Of a stretch of DNA of 64,000 bases, positions 8,261 through 16,734 are shown in pieces. Both the position numbers and the translations under genes were made by a program. How positions within the stretch are numbered: the first letter of the stretch is position 1; the number at the start of each line of letters is the position of its first letter. Source of the stretch: Kamptonema formosum PCC 6407 (lineage in GTDB: Bacteria > Cyanobacteriota > Cyanobacteriia > Cyanobacteriales > Microcoleaceae); NCBI RefSeq assembly GCF_000332155.1, contig NZ_KB235898.1, positions 62,001-126,000 of the forward strand, in the 5' to 3' direction. The notes beneath the pieces are model-generated. The model was not told the DNA's origin and did no database searches. It was given only the letters and a program-made list of their open reading frames with translations.

Positions 8261-8584
8261 TCAGGAAGCCAAAGCCACTTCTACCATTTCCTGCAATTCA
8301 CCCTTCTGATAGAGCTCGATCATAATATCTGAGCCACCAACAAACTCGCCGTTGATATAAACTTGAGGAATCGTCGGCCAGTTAGAATACTCCTTAACTC
8401 CCTGACGAATTTCGGGGTCTGCTAAAACATCAACTGTCTCAAAAGGGACTCCCAAGGTATTAAGAATTTGCACCACATTGTTAGAGAAACCACACTGGGG
8501 CATTAACTTATTTCCCTTCATAAAAACCAAGACTTTATTTTGCTTTACCAAGCTTTCAATTTTGTCGTGTGCTGCCGTACTCAT
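8261..8584 (-). CDS. grxD: Monothiol glutaredoxin, Grx4 family
   Basis: 107 residues with the CGFS active site at residues 31-34 ([11 protein letters not shown]), followed by [19 protein letters not shown], the glutathione-binding segment of class II glutaredoxins. Such proteins carry a [2Fe-2S] cluster bridged by glutathione and hand it on, often in a complex with BolA. Here a bolA gene lies just upstream on the same strand, 96 bases away, and the pair is probably cotranscribed; the gap contains a TTAACTG heptamer array. The protein is cytosolic and single-domain, typical in length. Function in iron-sulfur trafficking or iron sensing is inferred from family and neighbour. Confidence 0.95.
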   Translation of the reverse strand: MSTAAHDKIESLVKQNKVLVFMKGNKLMPQCGFSNNVVQILNTLGVPFETVDVLADPEIRQGVKEYSNWPTIPQVYINGEFVGGSDIMIELYQKGELQEMVEVALAS

Positions 8585-8641
8585 GGTTGTGCCTCAACTT
8601 GTTTTGTTGTGTTATTTTCAGTCTGAAAAAATCTAGATAGT

Positions 8642-8678
8642 CAGTTAACTGTTAACTGTTAACTGTTAACTGTTAACA
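8642..8678. repeat. TTAACTG heptamer array
   Basis: Five tandem TTAACTG units between bolA and grxD, ending two bases before the bolA stop codon. The same unit is found after the glycosyltransferase at 2340, after coaE, and before and after the UbiB-family gene. Confidence 0.9.
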
Positions 8679-8680
8679 AC

Positions 8681-8932
8681 TTAACTTTCCGCTGCCCATT
8701 CTGTGGGAGTGTAGGTTTTCAACCCTAGAGCATGAATGGCTTCACTCGCCATTGCTTCTTTGAGGGTACTATAAACCAATTGGTGCTGTTTGACTCGGCT
8801 TTTTCCTTCAAACTCTGAAGAAACTACGATCGCCTGATAGTGATCGCCACCGCCCGTCAAATCGTCTATTTGTACTTTAGCGTCAGGCAATCCAGCCTGG
8901 ATCATCGCCACTACTTGAGATGGGTTAACCAT
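8681..8932 (-). CDS. bolA: BolA family protein
   Basis: 83 residues with the class II KH-like fold of BolA. Visible are the N-terminal [32 protein letters not shown], with the His of the DHY motif that can ligate an Fe-S cluster, and [21 protein letters not shown] with its conserved second histidine. The length is that of single-domain BolA. It lies upstream of grxD in the same direction. BolA and CGFS glutaredoxins form [2Fe-2S] heterodimers in many organisms, so the two probably act as a unit. Cytosolic. Confidence 0.93.
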   Translation of the reverse strand: MVNPSQVVAMIQAGLPDAKVQIDDLTGGGDHYQAIVVSSEFEGKSRVKQHQLVYSTLKEAMASEAIHALGLKTYTPTEWAAES

Positions 8933-8975
8933 TGTCGATATCTGATAGAGTGCTGCAATTTAGATTTTAATTGAA

Positions 8976-9596
8976 TTATTTGGTTGACGAACTCGGCTGA
9001 GCGTCACGGGCGGGCCGGGGATAGGGTACATCCACAAACCCCAGTTCTAATAACTGCTGGTAAGCTTTTTTTCCCAAGTCGCGAGTAGGCTGCTGAGAGC
9101 GGATAATCTGAATTAGCAGGGGAACTGCCAGTTCCGGCTTATTTTGGGCCCGGTGTACCAACGCTAGCCTATAGGTGGCTTCGTCCCGCATCTGGGCTGT
9201 TTCTAGCGCCTTTGTGCGGTTGGTGTCGGCCAGACGGTTGTCAATCCCGGAAAAAGCTGTTGCCAGTTGTTGGTAAAAATTAGACAACTGATTGAAAACT
9301 TGACGGGACTCTTGGAGTTTTTGGGCTGCTAGAACATAATTCTGATCGGAAATGGCAGTGCTGGCCTCAGACATTAAACGCTGTCCTCCTGGTATACTCA
9401 GAAGGCTGTCTGGCCCCGCAGGGCGGAGATTGTTCGGATCGGTCGGATCGAGAGGATCGGCCGCGTCTCGGTTCTCTGGCAGAGGAGATTGCTGTGCCTG
9501 GACGCGGAGAGGTTGCAGCAAGGTTAAGGCTGCCACTACCGCAAGAGTAATCCGGGCGGTGGAGCGTAGGAGGCAAACAGTTCCAGAGTGTACCAT
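8976..9596 (-). CDS. Exported TPR-like hypothetical protein
   Basis: 206 residues with a Sec signal peptide (hydrophobic ITLAVVAALTLLQPL, probable cut after VQAQ near residue 35). A Pro/Asp-rich linker follows, then a helical region (about 75-190) with a TPR-like pattern: AQKLQESRQVFNQL, YRLALVHRAQNKPELAVPLL and KKAYQQLLELGF. Probably periplasmic, acting as a protein-interaction scaffold; no enzyme motif is present. It sits 43 bases upstream of bolA on the same strand, so it may lead that transcript, although a functional link is not evident. The C-terminus is Pro/Ser-rich and probably disordered. Confidence 0.75.
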   Translation of the reverse strand: MVHSGTVCLLRSTARITLAVVAALTLLQPLRVQAQQSPLPENRDAADPLDPTDPNNLRPAGPDSLLSIPGGQRLMSEASTAISDQNYVLAAQKLQESRQVFNQLSNFYQQLATAFSGIDNRLADTNRTKALETAQMRDEATYRLALVHRAQNKPELAVPLLIQIIRSQQPTRDLGKKAYQQLLELGFVDVPYPRPARDAQPSSSTK

Positions 9597-9782
9597 GAAG
9601 TAACTTTGCCCGTTGGCGGCAATAAAAAATTTAAGTGTCTGGCGATCTTACCACTATTTGCGATCTAAATCTGGTAGAATTACGCAAAATTTATGTTTTT
9701 AATCAGAGTGTACCGAAAAGATAGTCTGAACGTAGGAACTATAAACTAAAGACTTAAAGTAAAGCAAACAGGTTTATTTCCG

Positions 9783-12098
9783 ATGACATCGCCAGTTAAC
9801 CCGTCCCCCGCAGTTTTACAAGAGTACCAAGGCACTGGAGTCCCAGAAGAAAGTGTGGGATTCATTTTGCAGCGGGGGGGTGAAGAATTAGCCCTCACCA
9901 AGGCAAGCGATCGCTTTACGGTGCGTATGTCCCCCCAAGCAACAACTGTTCAAAATTGGGCATCCCAAATCCCAGGAAAGCTGCAAGGAACTGTACCGCA
10001 AAGTGACTTAGAAGAATTTACGATCGATCCAGCCGAGCGGGACGCAGCTATGCAGACGGTTCGCTCGTTAGATACAGTAGTTTTTGCTAGCCATGTCTAC
10101 CACCCCATAGATAATCCGGCTACGTTATTCTACTTGACAGACCAAATCACGGTTCAATTTGCCGAGGGAGTGGAGCTCGCAGCCCGCGAGGCGATCGCAT
10201 CTTTTGTCGGATTGCAAATAGTCCGCCCCATACCCGGCGTACCCAATGCCTTCGTCTGCCAAGTTACCAAAGAATCTACAGAAAATCCCCTTAAAATCGC
10301 TAACCGCCTGACGCGATACCGAGAAGTTTTAGTAGCTGAACCGAATATCGCCGTACAAGCTCAGCAGCACTACATTCCGCGCGACACGCTTTATAGCAAG
10401 CAATGGTATCTCAATAATAAAGGTGGCAGTCAACTGGGTACTGGTTCCCACATCTCTGCTGAGCAAGCTTGGGACATAACTCGCGGTACTCGTTCTGTAA
10501 TTATTGCGATCGCAGACGACTCCGTTGACACCAACCACCCTGACTTTAAAGGTTCAGGCAAAATAGTCGCCCCTTTAGACTTAAAAGATAACGACTTTTC
10601 GCCCCTGCCAGTAGCAGAGTCAGACAATCACGGCACATCTTGCGCTGGTGTCGCAGTCGCAGAAGAAAATGGCATCGGTATAGTCGGTGTCGCCCCCGGC
10701 TGCGCCCTGATGCCCATCCGCACTACAGGCTACCTAGACGACGATTCCATCGAACAGATATTTAACTGGGCCATTAACAAAGGAGCCTCAGTCATTTCTT
10801 GCAGTTGGGGGCCTAGTGCCGTTTACTTCCCCCTATCCCTCCGACAGAGTGCAGCCATTTCCAGAGCCGCTACCCAAGGACGCAATGGCAAAGGCTGCGT
10901 AATCGTCTTTGCTGCGGGTAATGCCAACCGTCCTGTCAACGGCACAATTAATGAGGCTGGCTGGCCGAAAAACATACTCAGCGGTCAAACTAAATGGCTG
11001 GGAGGCTTCACCGTCCACCCAGATGTAATCACCGTTTCCGCGAGCACTTCCCTGGGTAAAAAAGCCGCTTACAGCAATTGGGGTAGCGGTATCTCTGTCT
11101 GCGCTCCCAGCAATAACGCCCCGCCGGGAATTTGGCTACAAGAAACTGGATTTGTGAGTACGCCTCCAGAGGTGACTACCGCACTACCTGGTTTAGGGGT
11201 ATTCACTGCTGACCGAGTAGGGGGAGTTGGCTACGATCGAGGAGACTATACTGCTTATTTTGGTGGTACTTCTAGTGCTACTCCAGTAGTCGCGGGAGTT
11301 GCAGCTTTGGTGCTCTCGGCAAATCCTAACTTGACTGCACAGGAAGTACGGACGATTCTCCAGCAAACGACGGATAAGATTGTGGATACTGACCCTGACC
11401 CCCAGTTTGGGACGCGGCTGGGTACTTACAATACTTATGGTCGCTGTGACTGGTTTGGGTACGGCAAGGTGAATGCTTTTAAGGCGGTGCAGGCGGCGGT
11501 GAAAATGGGCGGAGGTTCCCCTGTAACAAAATTAGCCGATATTAATGGGCATTGGGCACAGGCTTTTATTCAAGGGCTGATCGATGCCAATATGATTAGT
11601 GGGTTTCCTGACGGCACGTTTAAGCCGAATGACCTTTTAACTCGCGCTCAATATGCGGCGTTGTTAGCTAAGGCTTTTGATTTAATTCCGAGAGTAGCTG
11701 CTACGAATTTTATCGATGTTTCTGCTACTTTTTGGGCTAGGTCGGCGATTTTAAAGGCAAATCAGGCGGGGTTTTTGGCTGGGTTTCCGGGGTTGAAGTT
11801 TCGGCCGGATCAGAATTTAACTCGCGTTGAGGCGATTGTCTCTTTGGTGAATGGTTTACAACTGACTGGTGGTAATCTAAATTCTTTAAATGTGTATAGC
11901 GATCGCACACAAATCCCCTATTACGCCGATGGGCCGGTCGCAACGGCAACTGACAAGAAGATGGTGGTTAATTATCCTGTTCGCCTTCGGCTCTCACCAA
12001 TCCAATCTATTACCCGCGCTGAGATTTCAGCTCTAATTTACCAGACTTTGGTAGCCACAAATCGGGCTAAGCCAATTAATTCTCAATATATTGTCTAG
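9783..12098 (+). CDS. Subtilisin-like S8 peptidase with C-terminal SLH domains
   Basis: 771 residues. The S8 catalytic triad is complete: Asp245 (IAIADDSVDTNHPDF), His283 (DNHGTSCAGV) and Ser497 (GGTSSATPVVAGV), with the oxyanion Asn in VFAAGN. Residues 1-230 form a propeptide-like domain with PGVPNAFVCQ, typical of cyanobacterial subtilases of the calcium-dependent kind. From about residue 582 there are three SLH-type units (ADINGHWAQAFIQGL, GFPDGTFKPNDLLTRAQYAALL and the following copies) that usually bind peptidoglycan-linked polymer at the cell surface. I see no N-terminal signal peptide, which is odd for an SLH protein; either the start is further upstream or export is unconventional. 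ATG 9783 is the best start visible. Confidence 0.92.
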   Translation: MTSPVNPSPAVLQEYQGTGVPEESVGFILQRGGEELALTKASDRFTVRMSPQATTVQNWASQIPGKLQGTVPQSDLEEFTIDPAERDAAMQTVRSLDTVVFASHVYHPIDNPATLFYLTDQITVQFAEGVELAAREAIASFVGLQIVRPIPGVPNAFVCQVTKESTENPLKIANRLTRYREVLVAEPNIAVQAQQHYIPRDTLYSKQWYLNNKGGSQLGTGSHISAEQAWDITRGTRSVIIAIADDSVDTNHPDFKGSGKIVAPLDLKDNDFSPLPVAESDNHGTSCAGVAVAEENGIGIVGVAPGCALMPIRTTGYLDDDSIEQIFNWAINKGASVISCSWGPSAVYFPLSLRQSAAISRAATQGRNGKGCVIVFAAGNANRPVNGTINEAGWPKNILSGQTKWLGGFTVHPDVITVSASTSLGKKAAYSNWGSGISVCAPSNNAPPGIWLQETGFVSTPPEVTTALPGLGVFTADRVGGVGYDRGDYTAYFGGTSSATPVVAGVAALVLSANPNLTAQEVRTILQQTTDKIVDTDPDPQFGTRLGTYNTYGRCDWFGYGKVNAFKAVQAAVKMGGGSPVTKLADINGHWAQAFIQGLIDANMISGFPDGTFKPNDLLTRAQYAALLAKAFDLIPRVAATNFIDVSATFWARSAILKANQAGFLAGFPGLKFRPDQNLTRVEAIVSLVNGLQLTGGNLNSLNVYSDRTQIPYYADGPVATATDKKMVVNYPVRLRLSPIQSITRAEISALIYQTLVATNRAKPINSQYIV

Positions 12099-12103
12099 GA
12101 ATG

Positions 12104-12148
12104 GGTAATTGGTAATTGGTAATTGGTAATTGGTAATTGGTAATTGGG
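12104..12148. repeat. TTGGTAA heptamer array
   Basis: Six tandem TTGGTAA units begin a few bases after the peptidase stop codon. They open a 550-base gene-free region that is otherwise made of two mobile-element-like repeats (12208-12359 and 12426-12526). Confidence 0.9.
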
Positions 12149-12207
12149 ATACACAGATTTTACAGATTCCTATGATTTCACAGACTAAACGATCGTACTT
12201 CTAACTA

Positions 12208-12359
12208 ATCCCTCTTTTGTCACTTCGAGCAGAGAAAAAGGCTTTCGCCTTGCGATCGCTGGATTTTAGCTATTGTCAATAATTTAGGGTTCGCAAGGCG
12301 AAAGCCTTACAAACCAGTAGTTCCAGAAAATTATCTCCCCAAAGTGACAAAAGAGGGAT
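12208..12359. mobile_element. MITE-like element, 152 bp, copy 1
   Basis: Terminal inverted repeats of about 18 bases (ATCCCTCTTTTGTCACTT at the left, its complement at the right) enclose a second, inner inverted repeat (AAGGCTTTCGCCTTGCGA against TTCGCAAGGCGAAAGCCTT). There is no ORF. A second copy of nearly identical length and sequence lies at 56254-56404. Defined ends, constant length and dispersal are what is expected of a non-autonomous transposable element. The matching transposase is not in the window. Confidence 0.85.
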
Positions 12360-12425
12360 AATCCGTGTAATTCGTGTAATCGGTAAAATCCGCATTCATA
12401 ATTGGTAATAGCTAATGGCTAATGC

Positions 12426-12526
12426 AGGACTTACGCACCCAACCTCATAAACCGGGTTTTTTGACGAAAATACTTTGCCCCGACGCACATACGATCGCAA
12501 AAACCTGGTTTCTGGGACGACCTGCC
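12426..12526. repeat. Dispersed element, family P2 (AGGACTTACGCA), copy 1
   Basis: About 100 bases starting AGGACTTACGCACCCAAC, with inner inverted motifs AAACCGGGTTTTTT and AAAACCTGGTTTCT and a right end GACGACCTGC. It is closest to the copy at 37175-37282. No ORF. Confidence 0.8.
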
Positions 12527-12648
12527 TATAGATATTATGGAGCTATACGAAAGCCTATATAGCGAAGTTTACTCAAAAGAAGCTTACTCAAAAGTACAAA
12601 AGTAATTTTTTTTAGAAAGGTGAATTGATGATGAGGGCTCTCACCCCA

Positions 12649-14826
12649 TCAGAAAATTTGTTTGGGAACTCTGGCGAGTTGGTAGGCTCCTTTAGCGTCT
12701 AAAATTTGGTATTGATTCGGTTGCAGTCCCATTTGAGTAAACTTTTCCGGGTATCCCAAAATGAGCACAGACGGCGGAGACTGGTTCTGAGATTTTTGGA
12801 TGTACTCTATTCCAGCTCTTGTCAGCCGATAATAAGTAACAGAATCTTGGGTATAAAATACAAGACTGGGTTTAGGAAAACCAATCATAATTAACTCTTC
12901 CGCCGGGAGTTTTTCTTGAACAGCGGTATGTGCTAATTGTCGTAGAGGTAGCTGTCGTTGCTCATCGAGTAGATTGTAGACGGGAGCGATCGTAAAGATC
13001 AGAAATGCAGCTAATCCAACCAAGTTAACAGTAAAAATCCCCTCCTCTTGCCGCCGCCAAAGAAGAATTGCCGCCACCACAGCAGCAATCGCCCAAATTG
13101 CTCCTCCCACGATCGCTAAACCAGATTTTTGAAATGCTTGCGAAAAATTCGGCATTGCTGGATCGTTTCCCAACCAGTTGAAGCTGTATAAAATCGCCCC
13201 AGCTAAAACCAGCAAAAATACTATATTAAAAATGAATGAAAGAAAGAGGGAAAGAGGCAGAGCATCTTGCTTTCTTCCTACTTTTTTCGGTCTTCTTCCT
13301 TGCTTTGCTAAAAGCTCGCGATCGCTACCTACCGATAGCTCCTCGTTTAAAGCTTGTACGTTACCTAATTCCAGCGTTCTTCCTTCTTCCTTACCCCTTG
13401 CTTTCTCTTCGATGATGTCGCTCCACAATAATGCTACTAATATTGCTGCGGCTGGCATTAAAGGCAATACATAACTAGGAAGTTTAGTTACAGCAACGGT
13501 GAAGAAACCAAAGATACAGGCAAACCAACAGAAGACGAATAAACCTAATTGAGCTTTGCGAGGTTGGCGACACCAATAGCTACGCTGCCAAAATCGCAGA
13601 CGTGCGATCGCGCAGGGCAAATAAATAGACCAAGGAGCAAAACCAACTAGCACCACCAAAAAGTAAAAATACCAGGGAGCCCCGTGACGGTTGACTACCT
13701 GCGTAAAGCGCTGAAAATTGTGATAACCAAAAAAGGAATCAATGTAAGCTTCGCCATTGGCTAAGGTAACGAGAATAAACCAAGGTAAAGAAATGGCGAG
13801 AATAATTAATATGCCACGTAGAAGGCACATTTCCTGCCAAATTTCTCGAACATTACCGAGGTAGAGTGTAAAGCTGCCAATAATGATTACTGGCAAGACG
13901 ATCCCGACTGGGCCTTTGCTGAGAATTGCCAATGCTATCAAGATATAAAAAGCTAAATACCAAGGGGAGAGTTTCGATTGAGTTTTAAGAGATTGCTTTG
14001 TTCTGGGCAAGACTTCCCCGAAATTGCTTGTTTCCTCCCAATTCTGCACGATTTCGAGCTGTGCTTGTTCTTCCTGCTGCTTCTTTTCTTCTTCCTTTAC
14101 GTATCCCAGAAAAAACGCGAACAGAGCACAACCCATACAGCCTGTCAGCAGCATATCTGACACGCCAATCCTTCCCCAAGCGATCGTTTCTGGATTTAAG
14201 GCGATGAGAGCAGAACCAATGCCAGCGGTTAAGAGGGAGCTCTTGAGCAAGGGGGCAGGGGAGCGGGGGGGCAGGGGGGCGGGAGATGGGGGAGATGGGG
14301 AGGATGGGGAGGATGGGGAGGATGGAGAAGGTAGGGAAGATTTAACTTCCTCATCTCCTCCATCTCCCCCATCTCCCTCGCTCCCCCGCTCCCCCGCTCC
14401 CCTGCTCCCCATCTCCCCCGCTCCCCATCTCCCCATCTCCCCATCTCTCTTGCAATAGTAAAGGGTATAAAATCCAAGACAGGTAAGGGCGATCGCGGCG
14501 ACTGCGGAGGGAAGGCGCACCGCAAGAATGTTAACGCCGATGGTATGATAGGCGATCGCCATCAACCAGTAAATTAAAGGTGGCTTGTCAAAGCGCGTTT
14601 GACCATTGAAATAGGGGGTAATCCAGTCTCCTGTCACTGTCATCTGGCGGGCGGCTTCAGCAAATAACGGTTCTGTCTCATCAACTAAGCCGCCATGTCC
14701 CAAATTCCATAAGAATGCTACCCAGCTAAGGGCGCACAGCCACAAAAGCGACATTGCCAAAGCTAGGGAGGGGCGCTTTACTTTATATTTCAACAAATCT
14801 GCGATCTCGCTAATCCTAAATTTCAT
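12649..14826 (-). CDS. Family 39 glycosyltransferase (ArnT/PMT-like membrane protein)
   Basis: 725 residues, multi-pass membrane protein. The first periplasmic loop holds DETEPLFAEAARQM and, further on, TRFDKPPLIYWLMAIAYHTIGVN, the hallmark of GT-C fold, polyprenyl-phosphate-sugar-dependent transferases of family 39. About a dozen hydrophobic segments follow. It likely moves a sugar from an undecaprenyl-phosphate donor to a lipid or protein at the outer side of the inner membrane. Residues about 126-197 are a low-complexity insertion (RWGAGEMGSRGAGERG, then Ser/Pro repeats) made from the same G-rich array seen between genes; it falls just after a membrane segment. A second variable loop (about residues 455-505) is charged. 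The gene otherwise looks intact. Confidence 0.88.
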   Translation of the reverse strand: MKFRISEIADLLKYKVKRPSLALAMSLLWLCALSWVAFLWNLGHGGLVDETEPLFAEAARQMTVTGDWITPYFNGQTRFDKPPLIYWLMAIAYHTIGVNILAVRLPSAVAAIALTCLGFYTLYYCKRDGEMGRWGAGEMGSRGAGERGSEGDGGDGGDEEVKSSLPSPSSPSSPSSPSPPSPAPLPPRSPAPLLKSSLLTAGIGSALIALNPETIAWGRIGVSDMLLTGCMGCALFAFFLGYVKEEEKKQQEEQAQLEIVQNWEETSNFGEVLPRTKQSLKTQSKLSPWYLAFYILIALAILSKGPVGIVLPVIIIGSFTLYLGNVREIWQEMCLLRGILIILAISLPWFILVTLANGEAYIDSFFGYHNFQRFTQVVNRHGAPWYFYFLVVLVGFAPWSIYLPCAIARLRFWQRSYWCRQPRKAQLGLFVFCWFACIFGFFTVAVTKLPSYVLPLMPAAAILVALLWSDIIEEKARGKEEGRTLELGNVQALNEELSVGSDRELLAKQGRRPKKVGRKQDALPLSLFLSFIFNIVFLLVLAGAILYSFNWLGNDPAMPNFSQAFQKSGLAIVGGAIWAIAAVVAAILLWRRQEEGIFTVNLVGLAAFLIFTIAPVYNLLDEQRQLPLRQLAHTAVQEKLPAEELIMIGFPKPSLVFYTQDSVTYYRLTRAGIEYIQKSQNQSPPSVLILGYPEKFTQMGLQPNQYQILDAKGAYQLARVPKQIF
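14230..14452. repeat. G-rich/C-rich tandem array inside the GT39 gene
   Basis: GGGGAG-, GATGGGGAG- and CCCCATCTC-type units occupy about 220 bases of coding sequence. The array changes strand bias in the middle: G-rich from 14240 to 14340, then C-rich from 14350 to 14450, so it is itself a large imperfect inverted repeat. The reading frame stays open throughout. Confidence 0.9.
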
Positions 14827-15031
14827 CCAGCTTTAAATAGTCTGTGAGTTGTTGCTTTGTTAGTCGGAATCTCCAGAGATTAATTTAGCTGGAAAGTTGA
14901 CTCCTGGATCATATTAAAGCAAGGCTGATAGCCGAAGAAGGTCGCGATGCTTTAGGCTAAGGAAAATGCTATCTTCAGCTAGACCTTGAGTAGTTAAGAA
15001 CGTCATTAATCATCTTGGCGGTTTCTATAAC

Positions 15032-15100
15032 AGGACTTACGCACCCAATCAAAGAAACCGGATTTCGACGGAGCTCGACCAGCAGTTTTTTGACGAAAAT
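15032..15100. repeat. Dispersed element, family P2, truncated copy 2
   Basis: Begins AGGACTTACGCACCCAATC, then AAAGAAACCGG, and continues with a CGACCAGCAGTTTTTTGACG segment that matches, in reverse orientation, the copy at 35278-35405. The right end is missing. It lies in the 390-base gap after the GT39 start codon, which otherwise shows no gene. Confidence 0.7.
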
Positions 15101-15171
15101 ATAGCAACTGCCACAACGTTTAGGACATTCTCAATCCCCCAAACCCTTTCTGTGATTGCATTTTCCTCCTG

Positions 15172-15216
15172 CCTCATGCCTCATGCCTCATGCCTCATGC
15201 CTCCTGCCTTCTGCTC
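15172..15216. repeat. TGCCTCA heptamer array
   Basis: Four to five TGCCTCA units followed by degenerate TGCCTTC units, ending at the stop codon of the following minus-strand gene. Confidence 0.85.
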
Positions 15217-15784
15217 AAGGTTGCAGTATCAATTGCCATTCAGTGGCTCGGTTATTCCACACCGGTACGGCTGTTTCGCCGACGACATAGGGCCCCCAAT
15301 AGAGGCGAGAGCCATCTTGAGCAAAGACCACTAATATATCTTCGGGTTTTAGTTGCAACTTACCTTCTGGAAGGGATAAAAGCAAGCCCTTACCCCCACC
15401 TTCCCCCGGTGCAAAATCCCAGTGAGCGGGTTTAGCAGAGGACTTTTGAGTAGATTTCCGCAACAGCAAAGCTACGCGAACTGGATGCTCGGTACGGTTG
15501 CTCACTCGTAGAGACCCAATAGCTTTAGGATTTGAGGCTGATTCTTTGGTATTTGCTGCTAATTTTTCCTTCTCTGGTTCTGTCGATACTGGCGATGCGA
15601 TCGCAGGTGGTAGAGGCGTTACGCTCAAGGGTGAGGGTACTGAAGGCAGTATTGTCGCTGAGTTGGGGGACTCTGGCGGGTTCGTGGAACGGCTCCAGAG
15701 ACTAAAATTAATCCGTCCCAACCACACCCCTGTAGATGCAACGAATAGGGCAACTATAATAGCTGGGTAGATTTTAAGTTTCAT
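15215..15784 (-). CDS. Membrane-anchored hypothetical protein
   Basis: 189 residues from ATG 15784. A start at 15820 would only add 12 residues ahead of MKLKIYPAI. One N-terminal hydrophobic segment (IYPAIIVALFVASTGVWLG) acts as anchor or signal. A Pro/Ser/Thr-rich linker follows, then a beta-rich domain from about residue 95 (SLRVSNRTEHPVRVALLLRK to the C-terminus) with several Trp/Tyr residues in RLYWGPYVVGETAVPVWNN. I do not recognise the domain. It is probably periplasmic. It is divergent from the ycf20 gene, with which it shares a 75-base promoter region. Confidence 0.7.
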   Translation of the reverse strand: MKLKIYPAIIVALFVASTGVWLGRINFSLWSRSTNPPESPNSATILPSVPSPLSVTPLPPAIASPVSTEPEKEKLAANTKESASNPKAIGSLRVSNRTEHPVRVALLLRKSTQKSSAKPAHWDFAPGEGGGKGLLLSLPEGKLQLKPEDILVVFAQDGSRLYWGPYVVGETAVPVWNNRATEWQLILQP

Positions 15785-15858
15785 AATCTTTACAATTAAT
15801 TGAATTGGTAGACCCCACATCTTTAAGTGAGTTATAACTATCTTTAAATTAGGCTAAT

Positions 15859-16191
15859 ATGCAGAATACTCGTCTCAACAGGCTTATTGATGTTCTCAGC
15901 GAACAGCTAGGGGACTGGTTGCAAAATCCTTGGCGGCGGATCTCGCTGCTGATAATTAGTTTATTATTTGGCTCATTTTTGGGTGGTGCTATCTCTACGA
16001 TCGCGGGACAAGCTGCTGAGTGGGACATTTTTGCGGCTGGGTTGTTAGTTGCGTTGACAGAATTTATTAACTGGATAGTTTACCGGGGTACTCGGCTAGT
16101 TGGTCGTTCTTTGCGGATAGATATTTTAAATTGTCTGAAAATTGGTTTAATTTACAGCCTGTTTGTGGAAGCTTTTAAGCTCGGTTCTTAG
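15859..16191 (+). CDS. ycf20: Ycf20 / DUF565 family membrane protein
   Basis: 110 residues. Two predicted membrane helices (ISLLIISLLFGSFLGGAIST and the region around FAAGLLVALTEFINWIVY) and the pattern of an N-terminal RLNRLIDVLSEQLGDWLQNPWRR match the Ycf20 (DUF565) family of cyanobacteria and chloroplasts. Plant relatives have been linked to non-photochemical quenching, but the molecular role is unknown. Full family length. It is the only gene in its orientation before the large exoprotein; the 540 bases between them suggest a separate transcript. Confidence 0.85.
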   Translation: MQNTRLNRLIDVLSEQLGDWLQNPWRRISLLIISLLFGSFLGGAISTIAGQAAEWDIFAAGLLVALTEFINWIVYRGTRLVGRSLRIDILNCLKIGLIYSLFVEAFKLGS

Positions 16192-16734
16192 GAGTGAGTA
16201 GAAGCACATAATTAAACATAAAATCAAGTGGGTTTTTAATTGACAAAAGCAGGTGATTGTGATATTATATTGTATTTGTTTTATGTTTTGGTTAAAAATT
16301 ATTACTAGCGATGTTATTAAAAACATCTTAACGGGGTATTGTAATCCTTAACAAAGTATGGCTCCAGCAACCAAGACTCAAATAGTTGGGAAACGAGTAG
16401 CTTTTTCTAAGTAGTCGCCAAAGCAGTCAGTTCTATATTTTTTGTAAAATCAGGAACTATAGCATCCTTTGACGCTTCTACACAATCCAATAAAGCTATC
16501 AGGGCGGAATCTACAAAAATAATTAATTTTTGCCAATTCCCCTCTTAGATTTTTTTGAGGCAATACTTGCGATTGACAGTGGGTATGCAGTAATTTACAG
16601 GCAAGAAGCCTGTACCGCAAACAAACCAATTGTGGTGAGGCAGCCATTGTTGTTTGCGAAGCCAGCGATTGGCATCGCAAAGTTGCCTTTATTTGTTTTA
16701 TCAATCTTAGGTGGATTTACCGGGGAATTTAATT
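16192..16734. other. Long 5' region of the exoprotein gene
   Basis: 540 bases without a supported gene. It contains A/T-rich stretches (16200-16340) suitable for a promoter, and a partly repetitive segment near 16595-16690 (AAGCCTGTACC, GTTTGCGAAGCC, GGCATCGCAAAG). Open frames here on both strands lack gene-like composition. A long untranslated leader of the exoprotein mRNA is possible. Confidence 0.45.

Noticed and set aside
14229-14525. Minus-strand frame of 98 codons overlapping the GT39 gene
   Set aside because: It is an alternative phase of the G/C-rich array, open only because the repeat has no stops in several phases.
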